This document shows positions 38,191 through 46,473 of a stretch of DNA of 64,000 bases, piece after piece (position 1 is the first letter of the stretch; every line of letters begins with the position of its first letter). The notes below the pieces were generated by a model. That model saw only the letters and a program-made list of their open reading frames with translations, had not been told where the DNA came from and did no database searches. The stretch comes from Micromonospora sp. CB01531. Its GTDB lineage: Bacteria; Actinomycetota; Actinomycetes; Mycobacteriales; Micromonosporaceae. The stretch spans positions 62,001-126,000 of the forward strand of contig NZ_LWLS01000056.1 of the NCBI RefSeq assembly GCF_001905095.1, written 5' to 3'. The position numbers were made by a program, and so were the translations under genes.

Positions 38191-41100
38191 ACGGATACCG
38201 ATTGTCGCCGATCCAGCGCCTGGCCTGGTCCGGGAAGCGGGACCTGATCCGGGCCCGGGTCCGGCTGCAGCGGCCGCTGGACCGGGCGCGGTTGCAGGCC
38301 GCCGTCGACACGGTGGTGGCCCGGCACGAGGCGCTACGGCTGACCCTGGTGCACCATCCCGGCCTGCGGGTGCCGTTGCAGGACGTGGACGACGATCGCG
38401 CCGTGGTGATCGGTGCCCAGGGCGACCTGTCGGTCACCCTCACCGACGACGCCCTGGAGTTGACCGCTACCCCGCTGATCGCCGACCCGGCCAGCCTTCG
38501 CCTGGTCCTGGCCGACCTGGCCCGGGCCTACGCCGGCGAGGCGCTGCCGGACGACCCGGAGGCGCTGCAGTTCCTCGACGTCGCCGAGTGGCAACTCGAG
38601 GAACGGGAGCAGAACCCGGCCGCCGCGCCCACCACCCCGGCCGCGCGGCTGGTCACCCCGCACGGCGACGACCCGACCGCGGTGGTCACCGCGACGGTGC
38701 CCGCCGCCGCCCTGGCCGACGCCGCCCGGTCCGCGAATGTCGAGCCGGCCACCGTGCTCCTCGCCGCCTGGGCCCTCGCGGTCTCCCGCCGCGCCGACGC
38801 GCCGGACGGGGCCGATGAGGCGGACCTGGTGCTGGCCCGGTGGAGCGACGGCCGCCAGGCCGCCGGCACCGACGTGGTCGGACCGCTGGGCGGCTACGGC
38901 CCGCTCCGGCTGGCCCTGCCGCTGCCCGCCGCCCCGGCCGACCTGCTGGCCCGCGTCCACGCCGCCGAGACCGCCGCCGACGACACGTTCCACCTGGTCG
39001 AACCGGTGGACGAGCAGTCCGAGGCGGTCGCCGGGTTCGCGGTGCTGCCCACCGTGGACCCGGCCACCGTGGCCGGCCTCGACGGCGCCGCTGTGGCGGT
39101 GGCCGACCCGCCACCGGCCGGCGGCCCGCAGCTCACTGCCCTGACCGACGGCGATCAGGTCACCCTGCGGGTGGTCGGCGGGCAGTGGCTGCTCGACGCA
39201 CTGCTGGCGATCCTGCGGACCCTGCCCGCCGCGCTCACCGCCGCCGCCCCACTGACTGTGCTCGGCGACGGGGAGGCCCGCTGGCTGGCCGACGCGGCCG
39301 GGAGTAGCGCCGAGACGCCGCGACGAACCCTCGTCGACCTGCTCGACGCGGGCCTGGCTGGCATGGACCCCGACGCCGCGGCGGTGGTCGCCGCGGACGG
39401 CGGGTACACCGTCGGTGAGCTGCACGAACGGGCCACACGGGTGGCCGGCGCGCTGGCCGCGCGGGGACTGTCCGGCACCCCGGTCGGGGTGCTCGCCGCC
39501 CGGTCGCGGGACACCGTCGTGGCGTTCCTCGGCGTGCTGCGGGCCGGAGCGGTGTTCGTCCCGCTGGACCCGGACGCCCCGGCGCAGCGCCTCGCCGCCC
39601 AGGTCCGCGCGGTCGGCGCGCAGGTCGTCGTCGGCGTCGGCGGCCCGGCGACCGTGGCGGTCGACGAGCTCCTCGCGGCCGGCGGCCAGCCGCCCGCCGC
39701 AGCGCCGGCCGCGGCCGACCCGGCGTACGTGATCTTCACCTCCGGCTCCACCGGCACGCCCCGCCCGGTGCAGGTCTCGCACGGCGCCGCCGCGCACCTG
39801 GCCGATGCCCTGGAGCGGACGGTGTACGTGGGCAGCCGCCCGGGGCTGCGGGTGGCGGTGAATGCTCCGCTCACCTTCGACGCCTCGATCAAGCAGCTCG
39901 TGCAGCTCGGCCACGGCCGCAGCCTCTACGTGGTCCCCGAGGACGTCCGGCGGGACGGGGCGGCGCTGGCCGCCGCGCTCGCCGACCACCACGTCGACGT
40001 GCTCGACCTGACCCCCGCCCAGCTGCGCATCCTGCTCGCCGGGGCGGGCGACACCCGACTGCCCGGCCTGCTGCTGCTCGGTGGCGAGGCCATCGCACCG
40101 GACCTGTGGGAGACGGTGGCGGCGCTGCCCGACGTCCGCGCGGTCAACCTGTACGGCCCGACCGAGTGCACGGTGGACACCAGCGTGGCGCAGATCCGCG
40201 CCGGGGATGCCCCGACCATCGGCCGGCCGCTGCCCGGCGTCGCGGTCTGGGTGCTCGACGGGCAGCTGCGGCCGGTGCCGCCGGGCGCGGCCGGGGAACT
40301 CTGCGTCAGCGGGCCGCAGCTCGCCGACGGGTACCTCGGCGACCCGGAAACCACCGCACGGCGGTTCGTGCCGGTGGCGCTGCCGTCCGGCCGGACCGAA
40401 CGGGTGTACCGCACCGGCGACCGGGTCCGCTTCGACGCCGACCGGCGGCTGCGCTACCTGGGCCGTCTGGACGACCAGGTGAAGATCCACGGTTTCCGGG
40501 TGGAGCCGGGCGAGGTCGCCACCGTCCTGCGCGAGCACCCGGAGGTCGCCGACGCCGCCGTGGTGGCCCGCGACGACGACGGGCACGGCGACCGGCTCGT
40601 CGCCTACGTCCGGCCGGGCCGCCCAACCGGGACCGTCGACGTCGACGTCGAGCGGATCGCCGGGATCAACCCGCACGAGACCCGCTACCTGTACGACGAG
40701 ATCTTCGTCCAGCAGGTCTACCTGCGCGACGGTATCGTGCTGCGGCCCGGGGCGACCGTGCTCGACGTGGGCGCGAACATCGGCATGTTCTCGCTGTTCG
40801 TCCACACCGTCTGCCCGGACGCGACGATCCACGCGTTCGAGCCAGTGCCGTCGGTCGCCGACGTGCTGCGGCGCAACGTCGCCGAGTTCGGCGTACCGGC
40901 CACGGTGCACGGGTTCGGGCTGTCCCGGGCGGCCGGGGAGGTGTCCTTCACCTACTACCCGGGCTACTCGATGATGTCCGGCCATGCCGCGTACGCCGAC
41001 CCGGCCGCCGAGGTATCGGTGATCAAGCGGTACCTCGCCAACGAGCGGGACGCCGGCGCCGACGAGCGGGACGTCCTCCTCGACCGGGTCGACGAACTGC

Positions 41101-43490
41101 TGGCGGCACGCTTCGCCGGCCGGGAGCTCATCGTGCCGGTCCGGCCGCTGTCGGCCGTGCTCGACGAGATCGGCCCGCAGCGGATCGACCTGCTGAAGAT
41201 CGACGTGCAGCGCGCCGAGGCGGACGTGCTCGCCGGGCTGGCGGACCGGCACTGGCCGCTGATCGCGCAGGTCGCCATGGAGGTCCACGACGCGGCCGGC
41301 ACCGACACCGAAGGCCGGCTGGCCGAGCTGGTCGCGTTCTTCGAGGGCCACGGCTTCGACGTGGTCACCCGGCAGGACGACCTGCTCGTCGGCACCGACC
41401 GGCACACCCTGCACGCCGTGCGCCCGGAGTACGCCGCCGATCCGCGCCCGCCGGTGGTCGTCCCGGCCGGGCTGGCGGCCGGCCCGCTGGCGGAGCGCCT
41501 GACCGGCTGGCTGGCCGACCGGCTGCCGGCCCACCTGCTCCCGGCCGCCGTGGTGCTCCTCGACGAGCTGCCGCTGACCCGCAACGGCAAGCTCGACCGG
41601 GCGGCGCTGCCCGCGCCCCGCCTCGACCGGCCTCGCGACAGCGCAGCGGTGACGCCCGCCAACCGGGCCGAGGAGATCCTGGTCGAGGCGTGGCGCGAGG
41701 TCCTCGGGGTGGCGAGCTTCGGCGTGACCGACAGTTTCTTCGCTCTCGGCGGCGACTCCATCCGCAGCATCCAGATGCAGGTCGCGGCGAACAAGCGGGG
41801 GCTGTCCTTCCGGCTCGGCGACATCTTCACCTACCAGTCGATCCGGGAGCTCGTCACGCACGGGCAGATCACCCTCGACGGTGCTTCCGCCGAGCCCACG
41901 GCTTCCGGCGCGGCCGAGGAAGCGGAGCGCTTCGCACTGGTCGCCGCCGCCGACCGGGAGCTGCTGCCCGCCGGGCTCACCGACGCGTACCCGATGACCG
42001 CCCTGCAGCAGGGCATGGTCTACCACTGCGAGCTGACCGGCGACCCGGCGATGTACCACAACGTCACCGCGCACCGGATCACCGCGCCGCTGGACGTGGC
42101 GGCACTGCGCCGTGCGCTGGCCGACCTGGTGGCCGCCCACCCGGTGCTGCGGACCGGGTTCGCGCTGGGCGCGTACTCGGAGCCGTTGCAGCTGGTGCAC
42201 GCGGACGTGCCGGTCGAGGTGCCGGTGACGGACCTGGCCGACGCCGACCCGCAGGCCCGCCGCGAGCGGGTCGACGAGCTGGTGGCAGAAGAGCGGGTAC
42301 GCCCCTTCGACTGGGCCCGCCCACCGCTGCTGCGGCTGCACGCCGTCCGCGAGGGCGCCGACGGGTTCACCCTGATCGTCGCCGAGTACCACGCCATCCT
42401 CGACGGCTGGAGCCTGCACCTGTTCCTCACCGACCTGCTCGCCGCGTACGACCGGGAACGGGCCGGCAGCGCGCGCCCGGCCCGCCCCGGCCTGCCGTTC
42501 CGGGAGTACGTGGCGGCCGAGCGGGACGCCCTGGCGGACCCGGTCACCCGCCGGTTCTGGCTGGACGGCCCCGGTGCGGTGCCGCCGCTGCTGCTCGGCG
42601 GCCCGGGCCCGCGGACCACCACCACCCGGCGCGTGCCGCTCAGGGCCGGCACGACCGACGTGGTCACCGAGGCCTCGCGGGCGGCCGGTGTGCCGGTGAA
42701 GTCCTGGCTGCTCGCCATCCACCTGCGCCTGATCGGCGAGCTGTCCGGCCGCAACGACGTGGTCAGCGGCCTGGTGGTCGGCGGCCGGCCGGAGGGGGAC
42801 GGCAGCGACGCCACCCTCGGCCTGTTCCTCAACACCCTGCCGGTGAGCGTGCAGCTGAGCACCCCGTCCCTGGCCGACCTGGCCGCCGAGGTCTGGCGGA
42901 CCGAGCGGGAACTGATGGCGCACCACCGCTTCCCGCTCGCCGAGATAGTCCGCGCCGGCGGGGCCGGCCCCCGCTTCGACCACTTCTTCAACTGGACCCA
43001 CTTCCCGAACGCGCCGGCCGACGGGGGCAGCCGCATCGTGGACAGTCGGGGCATCACGGTGGACGTGGCGTTCAGCCTCGCGGTCGACGCCGAACTGGAC
43101 GCCGACACCGGCCGCCTCGCCCTCACCGTCCAGTACGACCACCGGCACGTCCCCGCGGACCGCGTCGACACCTTCGCCGACGGCTTCGGCCGGCTGCTGG
43201 CCGCCGACCCGACCGCACCGCTACCCGCCGTCGCCCCTCACGGGCCAGCGCTCGACGACGACGTGCGGACCAGGTGGGCGGCCCGGGTGGCGGCGGCCTG
43301 GCAGGAGGTGCTCGGCATCGCGCCGAGCGACCCGGGGACCGACTTCCTGGCCGCCGGCGGGGACTCGCTGCGCGCCCTGCGGCTGGTCACCGTGCTGCGA
43401 CAGCGCCACGGCAGCGACCTCACCCTGCCCGAGTTCGTGACGCTGGGCAGCTACGGTGCGCTGGTGGACCGGGTGGCCCGTTCCGCCTGA
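38187..43490 (+). CDS. NRPS protein C: degenerate C, A interrupted by FkbM-type methyltransferase, PCP, C, PCP
   Basis: 1767 aa from GTG 38187. Residues about 1-370 resemble a condensation domain (YRLSPIQRLAW) but lack HHxxxD, so it is probably inactive. The A domain (about 380-1140) has hand-read code DAKDLGLVDK, one change from the surfactin Glu code DAKDLGVVDK. Its A3 loop reads SGSTGTPRP (Arg for the usual Lys). Between the A8 motif (KIHGFRVEPGE) and A9 (LPAHLLP) is an inserted SAM methyltransferase (about 815-1075: ATVLDVGANIGMFSLF, LLKIDVQRAE) of the FkbM family, usually O-methylating. The PCP (GGDSI), a C domain with YHAILDGW (first His replaced by Tyr) and a final PCP (GGDSL, 43363) follow. 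The last PCP has no A domain, so it needs loading in trans or is a transfer station. Confidence 0.92.
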   Translation: MNGYRLSPIQRLAWSGKRDLIRARVRLQRPLDRARLQAAVDTVVARHEALRLTLVHHPGLRVPLQDVDDDRAVVIGAQGDLSVTLTDDALELTATPLIADPASLRLVLADLARAYAGEALPDDPEALQFLDVAEWQLEEREQNPAAAPTTPAARLVTPHGDDPTAVVTATVPAAALADAARSANVEPATVLLAAWALAVSRRADAPDGADEADLVLARWSDGRQAAGTDVVGPLGGYGPLRLALPLPAAPADLLARVHAAETAADDTFHLVEPVDEQSEAVAGFAVLPTVDPATVAGLDGAAVAVADPPPAGGPQLTALTDGDQVTLRVVGGQWLLDALLAILRTLPAALTAAAPLTVLGDGEARWLADAAGSSAETPRRTLVDLLDAGLAGMDPDAAAVVAADGGYTVGELHERATRVAGALAARGLSGTPVGVLAARSRDTVVAFLGVLRAGAVFVPLDPDAPAQRLAAQVRAVGAQVVVGVGGPATVAVDELLAAGGQPPAAAPAAADPAYVIFTSGSTGTPRPVQVSHGAAAHLADALERTVYVGSRPGLRVAVNAPLTFDASIKQLVQLGHGRSLYVVPEDVRRDGAALAAALADHHVDVLDLTPAQLRILLAGAGDTRLPGLLLLGGEAIAPDLWETVAALPDVRAVNLYGPTECTVDTSVAQIRAGDAPTIGRPLPGVAVWVLDGQLRPVPPGAAGELCVSGPQLADGYLGDPETTARRFVPVALPSGRTERVYRTGDRVRFDADRRLRYLGRLDDQVKIHGFRVEPGEVATVLREHPEVADAAVVARDDDGHGDRLVAYVRPGRPTGTVDVDVERIAGINPHETRYLYDEIFVQQVYLRDGIVLRPGATVLDVGANIGMFSLFVHTVCPDATIHAFEPVPSVADVLRRNVAEFGVPATVHGFGLSRAAGEVSFTYYPGYSMMSGHAAYADPAAEVSVIKRYLANERDAGADERDVLLDRVDELLAARFAGRELIVPVRPLSAVLDEIGPQRIDLLKIDVQRAEADVLAGLADRHWPLIAQVAMEVHDAAGTDTEGRLAELVAFFEGHGFDVVTRQDDLLVGTDRHTLHAVRPEYAADPRPPVVVPAGLAAGPLAERLTGWLADRLPAHLLPAAVVLLDELPLTRNGKLDRAALPAPRLDRPRDSAAVTPANRAEEILVEAWREVLGVASFGVTDSFFALGGDSIRSIQMQVAANKRGLSFRLGDIFTYQSIRELVTHGQITLDGASAEPTASGAAEEAERFALVAAADRELLPAGLTDAYPMTALQQGMVYHCELTGDPAMYHNVTAHRITAPLDVAALRRALADLVAAHPVLRTGFALGAYSEPLQLVHADVPVEVPVTDLADADPQARRERVDELVAEERVRPFDWARPPLLRLHAVREGADGFTLIVAEYHAILDGWSLHLFLTDLLAAYDRERAGSARPARPGLPFREYVAAERDALADPVTRRFWLDGPGAVPPLLLGGPGPRTTTTRRVPLRAGTTDVVTEASRAAGVPVKSWLLAIHLRLIGELSGRNDVVSGLVVGGRPEGDGSDATLGLFLNTLPVSVQLSTPSLADLAAEVWRTERELMAHHRFPLAEIVRAGGAGPRFDHFFNWTHFPNAPADGGSRIVDSRGITVDVAFSLAVDAELDADTGRLALTVQYDHRHVPADRVDTFADGFGRLLAADPTAPLPAVAPHGPALDDDVRTRWAARVAAAWQEVLGIAPSDPGTDFLAAGGDSLRALRLVTVLRQRHGSDLTLPEFVTLGSYGALVDRVARSA

Positions 43491-43566
43491 CCCGCCTGAC
43501 CAGCGACCGACCGGGCCGGCCCACGCCGGCCCGGTCCGTCGTTCCCGGCTAGCGAGAGGAGCACCG

Positions 43567-44742
43567 TTGACCGGCCTCAGCACCACCGCCGTGCACGGCG
43601 ACGACGGCCTGAACCCCGGTGGGGCGGTGGCGCCGCCGATCGTGCAGAGCGCGACCTTCAGCGCCGAGTCCGACGAGCGGTTCACCACGATCGCCACCGA
43701 GACCCGGGGCAGCACCTTCTACACCCGCTACGGCAACCCCAACCACGCCCAGGTGGCCGCCGTGGTCGCAGAACTGGAAGGCGCGGAGACGGGGCTGGTC
43801 ACCGCCTCGGGAATGGGCGCGATCAGCACCGTCGCGCTGGCCCTGCTCTCCGCCGGCGACCACGTGGTGGTGCAGCGCAGCACATACGGCGGCACCACCT
43901 CACTCGCCACCGGGCTGCTGCCCCGCTTCGGGGTCTCCTGCACCCAGGTCGACCAGACCGACCTCGGGGCGTTCGAACGGGCGATGCGCCCGCAGACCCG
44001 GCTAGTGCTGGTGGAGACGCCCAGCAATCCGCTGCTGGAGCTGACCGACCTGACGGCAGTCGTGGAGTTGGCCCATGCGGCGGGCGCGCTCGTGGTGGTC
44101 GACAACACCTTTGCCACCCCGGTGAACCAGCGTCCGATGAGCACCGGAGCGGACCTGGTCTGGCACAGCGGCACCAAGTTCCTCGGCGGCCACTCCGACG
44201 TCTCGGCGGGCGTGGTCGTCGGCGCCGCCGAACTGATCGAGCGGGTATGGCAGACCGCGATCGTCACGGGCAGCACCCTCGGCCCGGTCGACGCCTGGCT
44301 CCTGCTGCGGGGCATCCGTACGCTGCCGCTGCGGGTGGAGCGGCACAACAGCAACGCCCTCGCCCTGGCACGGACCCTGGAGGGCCACCCGGCGGTGGCC
44401 CGGGTCCGCTACCCGGGACTGCCGTCGCATCCCCAGCACGCGCTGGCCCGCCGGCAGATGACCGGCTTCGGCGGGGTGCTCAGCATCGACCTGAAGGCTG
44501 GCCGGGCGGGCGCCGCCGCGCTGCTGGCCGAGCTGGGGCTGGCCAAGCGGGCGGCCAGCCTGGGCAGCGTCAGCACCCTGGTGGTGCACCCGAGGTCGAT
44601 GTGGGCGGGAATCGTGGACGCCGAACAGTTGGCCGCCAGCGGTATCGGGGACGGGCTGGTCCGAGTCTCCACCGGCATCGAGGACACCGCCGACCTGGTG
44701 GACGACTTCCTGACGGCGTTGGACAAGGCGGCCGACCTTTAG
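43567..44742 (+). CDS. Cys/Met-metabolism PLP enzyme (cystathionine gamma-lyase/synthase family) of the NRPS-PKS operon
   Basis: 391 aa from TTG 43567, set by a GAGAGGAG site 5 nt upstream and by the family N-terminus (STTAVHGDDG); no ATG fits. Motifs: YGNPNHAQV, ASGMGAIS, the cofactor lysine in WHSGTKFLGGHSDV (consensus ATKY replaced by GTKF), and RVSTGIED. These enzymes catalyse beta- or gamma-elimination/replacement on Cys, homocysteine or homoserine derivatives. Placed 76 nt behind the last NRPS gene on the same strand, it may prepare an unusual amino acid or a dehydro residue. A plain sulfur-metabolism role is the alternative. It ends 10 nt from a convergent gene. Confidence 0.85.
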   Translation: MTGLSTTAVHGDDGLNPGGAVAPPIVQSATFSAESDERFTTIATETRGSTFYTRYGNPNHAQVAAVVAELEGAETGLVTASGMGAISTVALALLSAGDHVVVQRSTYGGTTSLATGLLPRFGVSCTQVDQTDLGAFERAMRPQTRLVLVETPSNPLLELTDLTAVVELAHAAGALVVVDNTFATPVNQRPMSTGADLVWHSGTKFLGGHSDVSAGVVVGAAELIERVWQTAIVTGSTLGPVDAWLLLRGIRTLPLRVERHNSNALALARTLEGHPAVARVRYPGLPSHPQHALARRQMTGFGGVLSIDLKAGRAGAAALLAELGLAKRAASLGSVSTLVVHPRSMWAGIVDAEQLAASGIGDGLVRVSTGIEDTADLVDDFLTALDKAADL

Positions 44743-44752
44743 CCGGACCGGA

Positions 44753-46129
44753 TCAACGTGCCCGCCGGTTCGCGCGCACGGCACCGAGTATCACGCCGGG
44801 TGTGGCCAGCGACCGTGGGTGTGCCCGCATGGACACCACCTCGTTGAACCGCCGCGCGGTCGTCACGTCCGTGACGGTCGCCGTGACGATCTGCCGGCTT
44901 ACCCAGCTGGAGAACCGGTACCCGCGCGGGTAGGGCCCGTTGACGTGCGGCAGCGCCAGGTCTGCGGAGGTCGACGTCGACCAGGCGGCGTCGACCACCA
45001 CCTTCTGCAGGGCGAAGAACCGGCGCGCGGGCGCGCCCAGATCCGGGCCAGACCGCAGGTACGCCGACAGGCAGGCCGCGTGCAGGGCCGCCGCCGTCAT
45101 CCCCTGCCCGTACACGGGGTTGAACGACGCGACCGCGTCGCCGACGCTGATGAGCCCGGCCGGAAACCGCTTCAGCGTGTGAAAGTCCCGTCGCCGGCTG
45201 TCCGCATGGCGGTAGGTCTGGACGTCGTCGAGCAGTTCGCCCCCGGCGACCTCGCCGAACTCCGGTGGGAACTGCTCCCGCAGCCGGCGGACGAAGTCGT
45301 CCGCGGTCCGCCCCGGGCGGTTCTCCCCGTAACCGGCCATCATGGCCATCCACCGGCCATCCTCGACCGCGAAGAACGCCGCGCCGGCCACGTCCGACGA
45401 CATCCCCGGACTGTGCAGCGCCAGGACGACCGCGAGTTCCGGGTTCGCCTCACGGCGTCGAAACAGCGCGGTGGCGTAGTTCAGGTGCACGGGCATCCGC
45501 CGCGCGACGGGCCGTGACCAGCCGGCCTGCTCCAGCCACTCGGACAGCCTGCTCGACCGCCCCATCGCGTCCACCACGAGATCACCGGACTCGACACCCG
45601 GCAGCCCGCCGACGTCGCAGCGGACCCCGGTGGCCACGGCACCGTCGCAGACGAGACCCGTGGCGCGGGCGGTGACCGTCTTGACGTTGGGCAGCCGCAG
45701 CACCTGCTGGCGGATCAGCCCTTCCAGCAGCGGCCGGCTCCCCGCCAAGCTGTCGGCGTCGTCGGGTACGACAACCTTCCGGCGGCCGTCGAGGTAGTTG
45801 CGCCTGGCCGCGGGTGGAGCCTCGATCGCGCCTTGGGCCAGTGCCTGTTCGCGGAATCCCGGGAACAGGCGCTCGAGCTGAAGGAAGCCGCCGGGCAGCA
45901 GCGCGTGCAGTTGGGTCCCCTGCGGCACACCGGGCCGCTCGCCGGACGCCTGCAGGTCGTCCCGGTCGATAATGACGACGCTCTCCGCGTGGTCGGACAA
46001 CACCCGGGCGGCCAGCAACCCGGCGACGCTGCCACCGAGCACGACCGCCTTGCCCATGATCGGGACCACCTGATCGGGTGTTCGCACCGCGTTCAGCGCG
46101 GCGAACACCCGAGCCGGGGAGCGGAACAT
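44753..46129 (-). CDS. FAD-dependent oxidoreductase (hydroxylase/epoxidase-like)
   Basis: 458 aa from ATG 46129, which has TTGGAGAG upstream; another ATG (MGKAVVLGGS) lies 29 codons in. Rossmann FAD site AVVLGGSVAGLLAARVLSDHA with acidic strand end VIIDRDD; second FAD motif ISVGDAVASFNPVYGQGMTAA near residue 345. It belongs to the large flavin monooxygenase/epoxidase/geranylgeranyl-reductase-like group; the exact subgroup is not clear. It converges on the NRPS-PKS operon with a 10-nt gap, so it may be a tailoring enzyme, but it is on the other strand with its own promoter region and a candidate operator (46381-46395). Cluster membership is therefore uncertain. Confidence 0.8.
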   Translation of the reverse strand: MFRSPARVFAALNAVRTPDQVVPIMGKAVVLGGSVAGLLAARVLSDHAESVVIIDRDDLQASGERPGVPQGTQLHALLPGGFLQLERLFPGFREQALAQGAIEAPPAARRNYLDGRRKVVVPDDADSLAGSRPLLEGLIRQQVLRLPNVKTVTARATGLVCDGAVATGVRCDVGGLPGVESGDLVVDAMGRSSRLSEWLEQAGWSRPVARRMPVHLNYATALFRRREANPELAVVLALHSPGMSSDVAGAAFFAVEDGRWMAMMAGYGENRPGRTADDFVRRLREQFPPEFGEVAGGELLDDVQTYRHADSRRRDFHTLKRFPAGLISVGDAVASFNPVYGQGMTAAALHAACLSAYLRSGPDLGAPARRFFALQKVVVDAAWSTSTSADLALPHVNGPYPRGYRFSSWVSRQIVTATVTDVTTARRFNEVVSMRAHPRSLATPGVILGAVRANRRAR

Positions 46130-46473
46130 CAAGCTCTCCAAGGGATACAAGGTGTGGCACCTTCCCATGCCAGCGGAAGGCCGCACGCGGGCCAACCGGT
46201 CGGCATGACGCCCGACGATCGTTGCACAAGCGCCGAGGCCGCGGCCATCGCGTCAAGGCGGCAGCAGATCGCGGGCAAGCTTTCGGCAGCCCTCCGGGCA
46301 AGCCTGGCCCCTGTGGACACAGCCGGTCGCCCGCTGGTCGCCCCAGAGGGCGCCTCCGTCGCGAGGATCCGACCATTCACCGCAATGACATTGCGATGCG
46401 TAAATGTCCGCTGCTAGTCATGGGGCACGTCGTTCCGGCGGCGCGAACTACGACCTTGCTGGAGGTACGAGTC
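46130..46473. other. Divergent intergenic region between FAD oxidoreductase and SASA esterase
   Basis: 344 nt without a supported gene, although the esterase frame remains open upstream to 46078. It holds the perfect inverted repeat at 46381-46395 and presumably promoters in both directions. No convincing -10/-35 pairs were found. Confidence 0.5.
46381..46395. promoter_or_regulatory. Perfect inverted repeat CGCAATG-A-CATTGCG, putative operator
   Basis: Seven-base arms around one central base, 78 nt upstream of the esterase start and 250 nt upstream of the FAD oxidoreductase. The size and symmetry fit a dimeric TetR/GntR/MarR-type regulator. No regulator gene is adjacent. Confidence 0.5.

Noticed and set aside
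38334..43148. A very long open frame (about 1600 codons) on the minus strand
   Set aside because: It is the mirror of NRPS protein C. The encoded sequence is Arg/Gly/Val/His-rich without any family motif, a codon-bias shadow of GC-rich coding DNA.
44753..46129. Calling the FAD oxidoreductase a flavin-dependent halogenase
   Set aside because: The WxWxIP motif of tryptophan-type halogenases was not seen.
46078..46473. Longer start for the SASA esterase
   Set aside because: The extension is not protein-like, would bury the signal peptide and runs through the 46381 operator; ATG 46474 has GGAGG in place.
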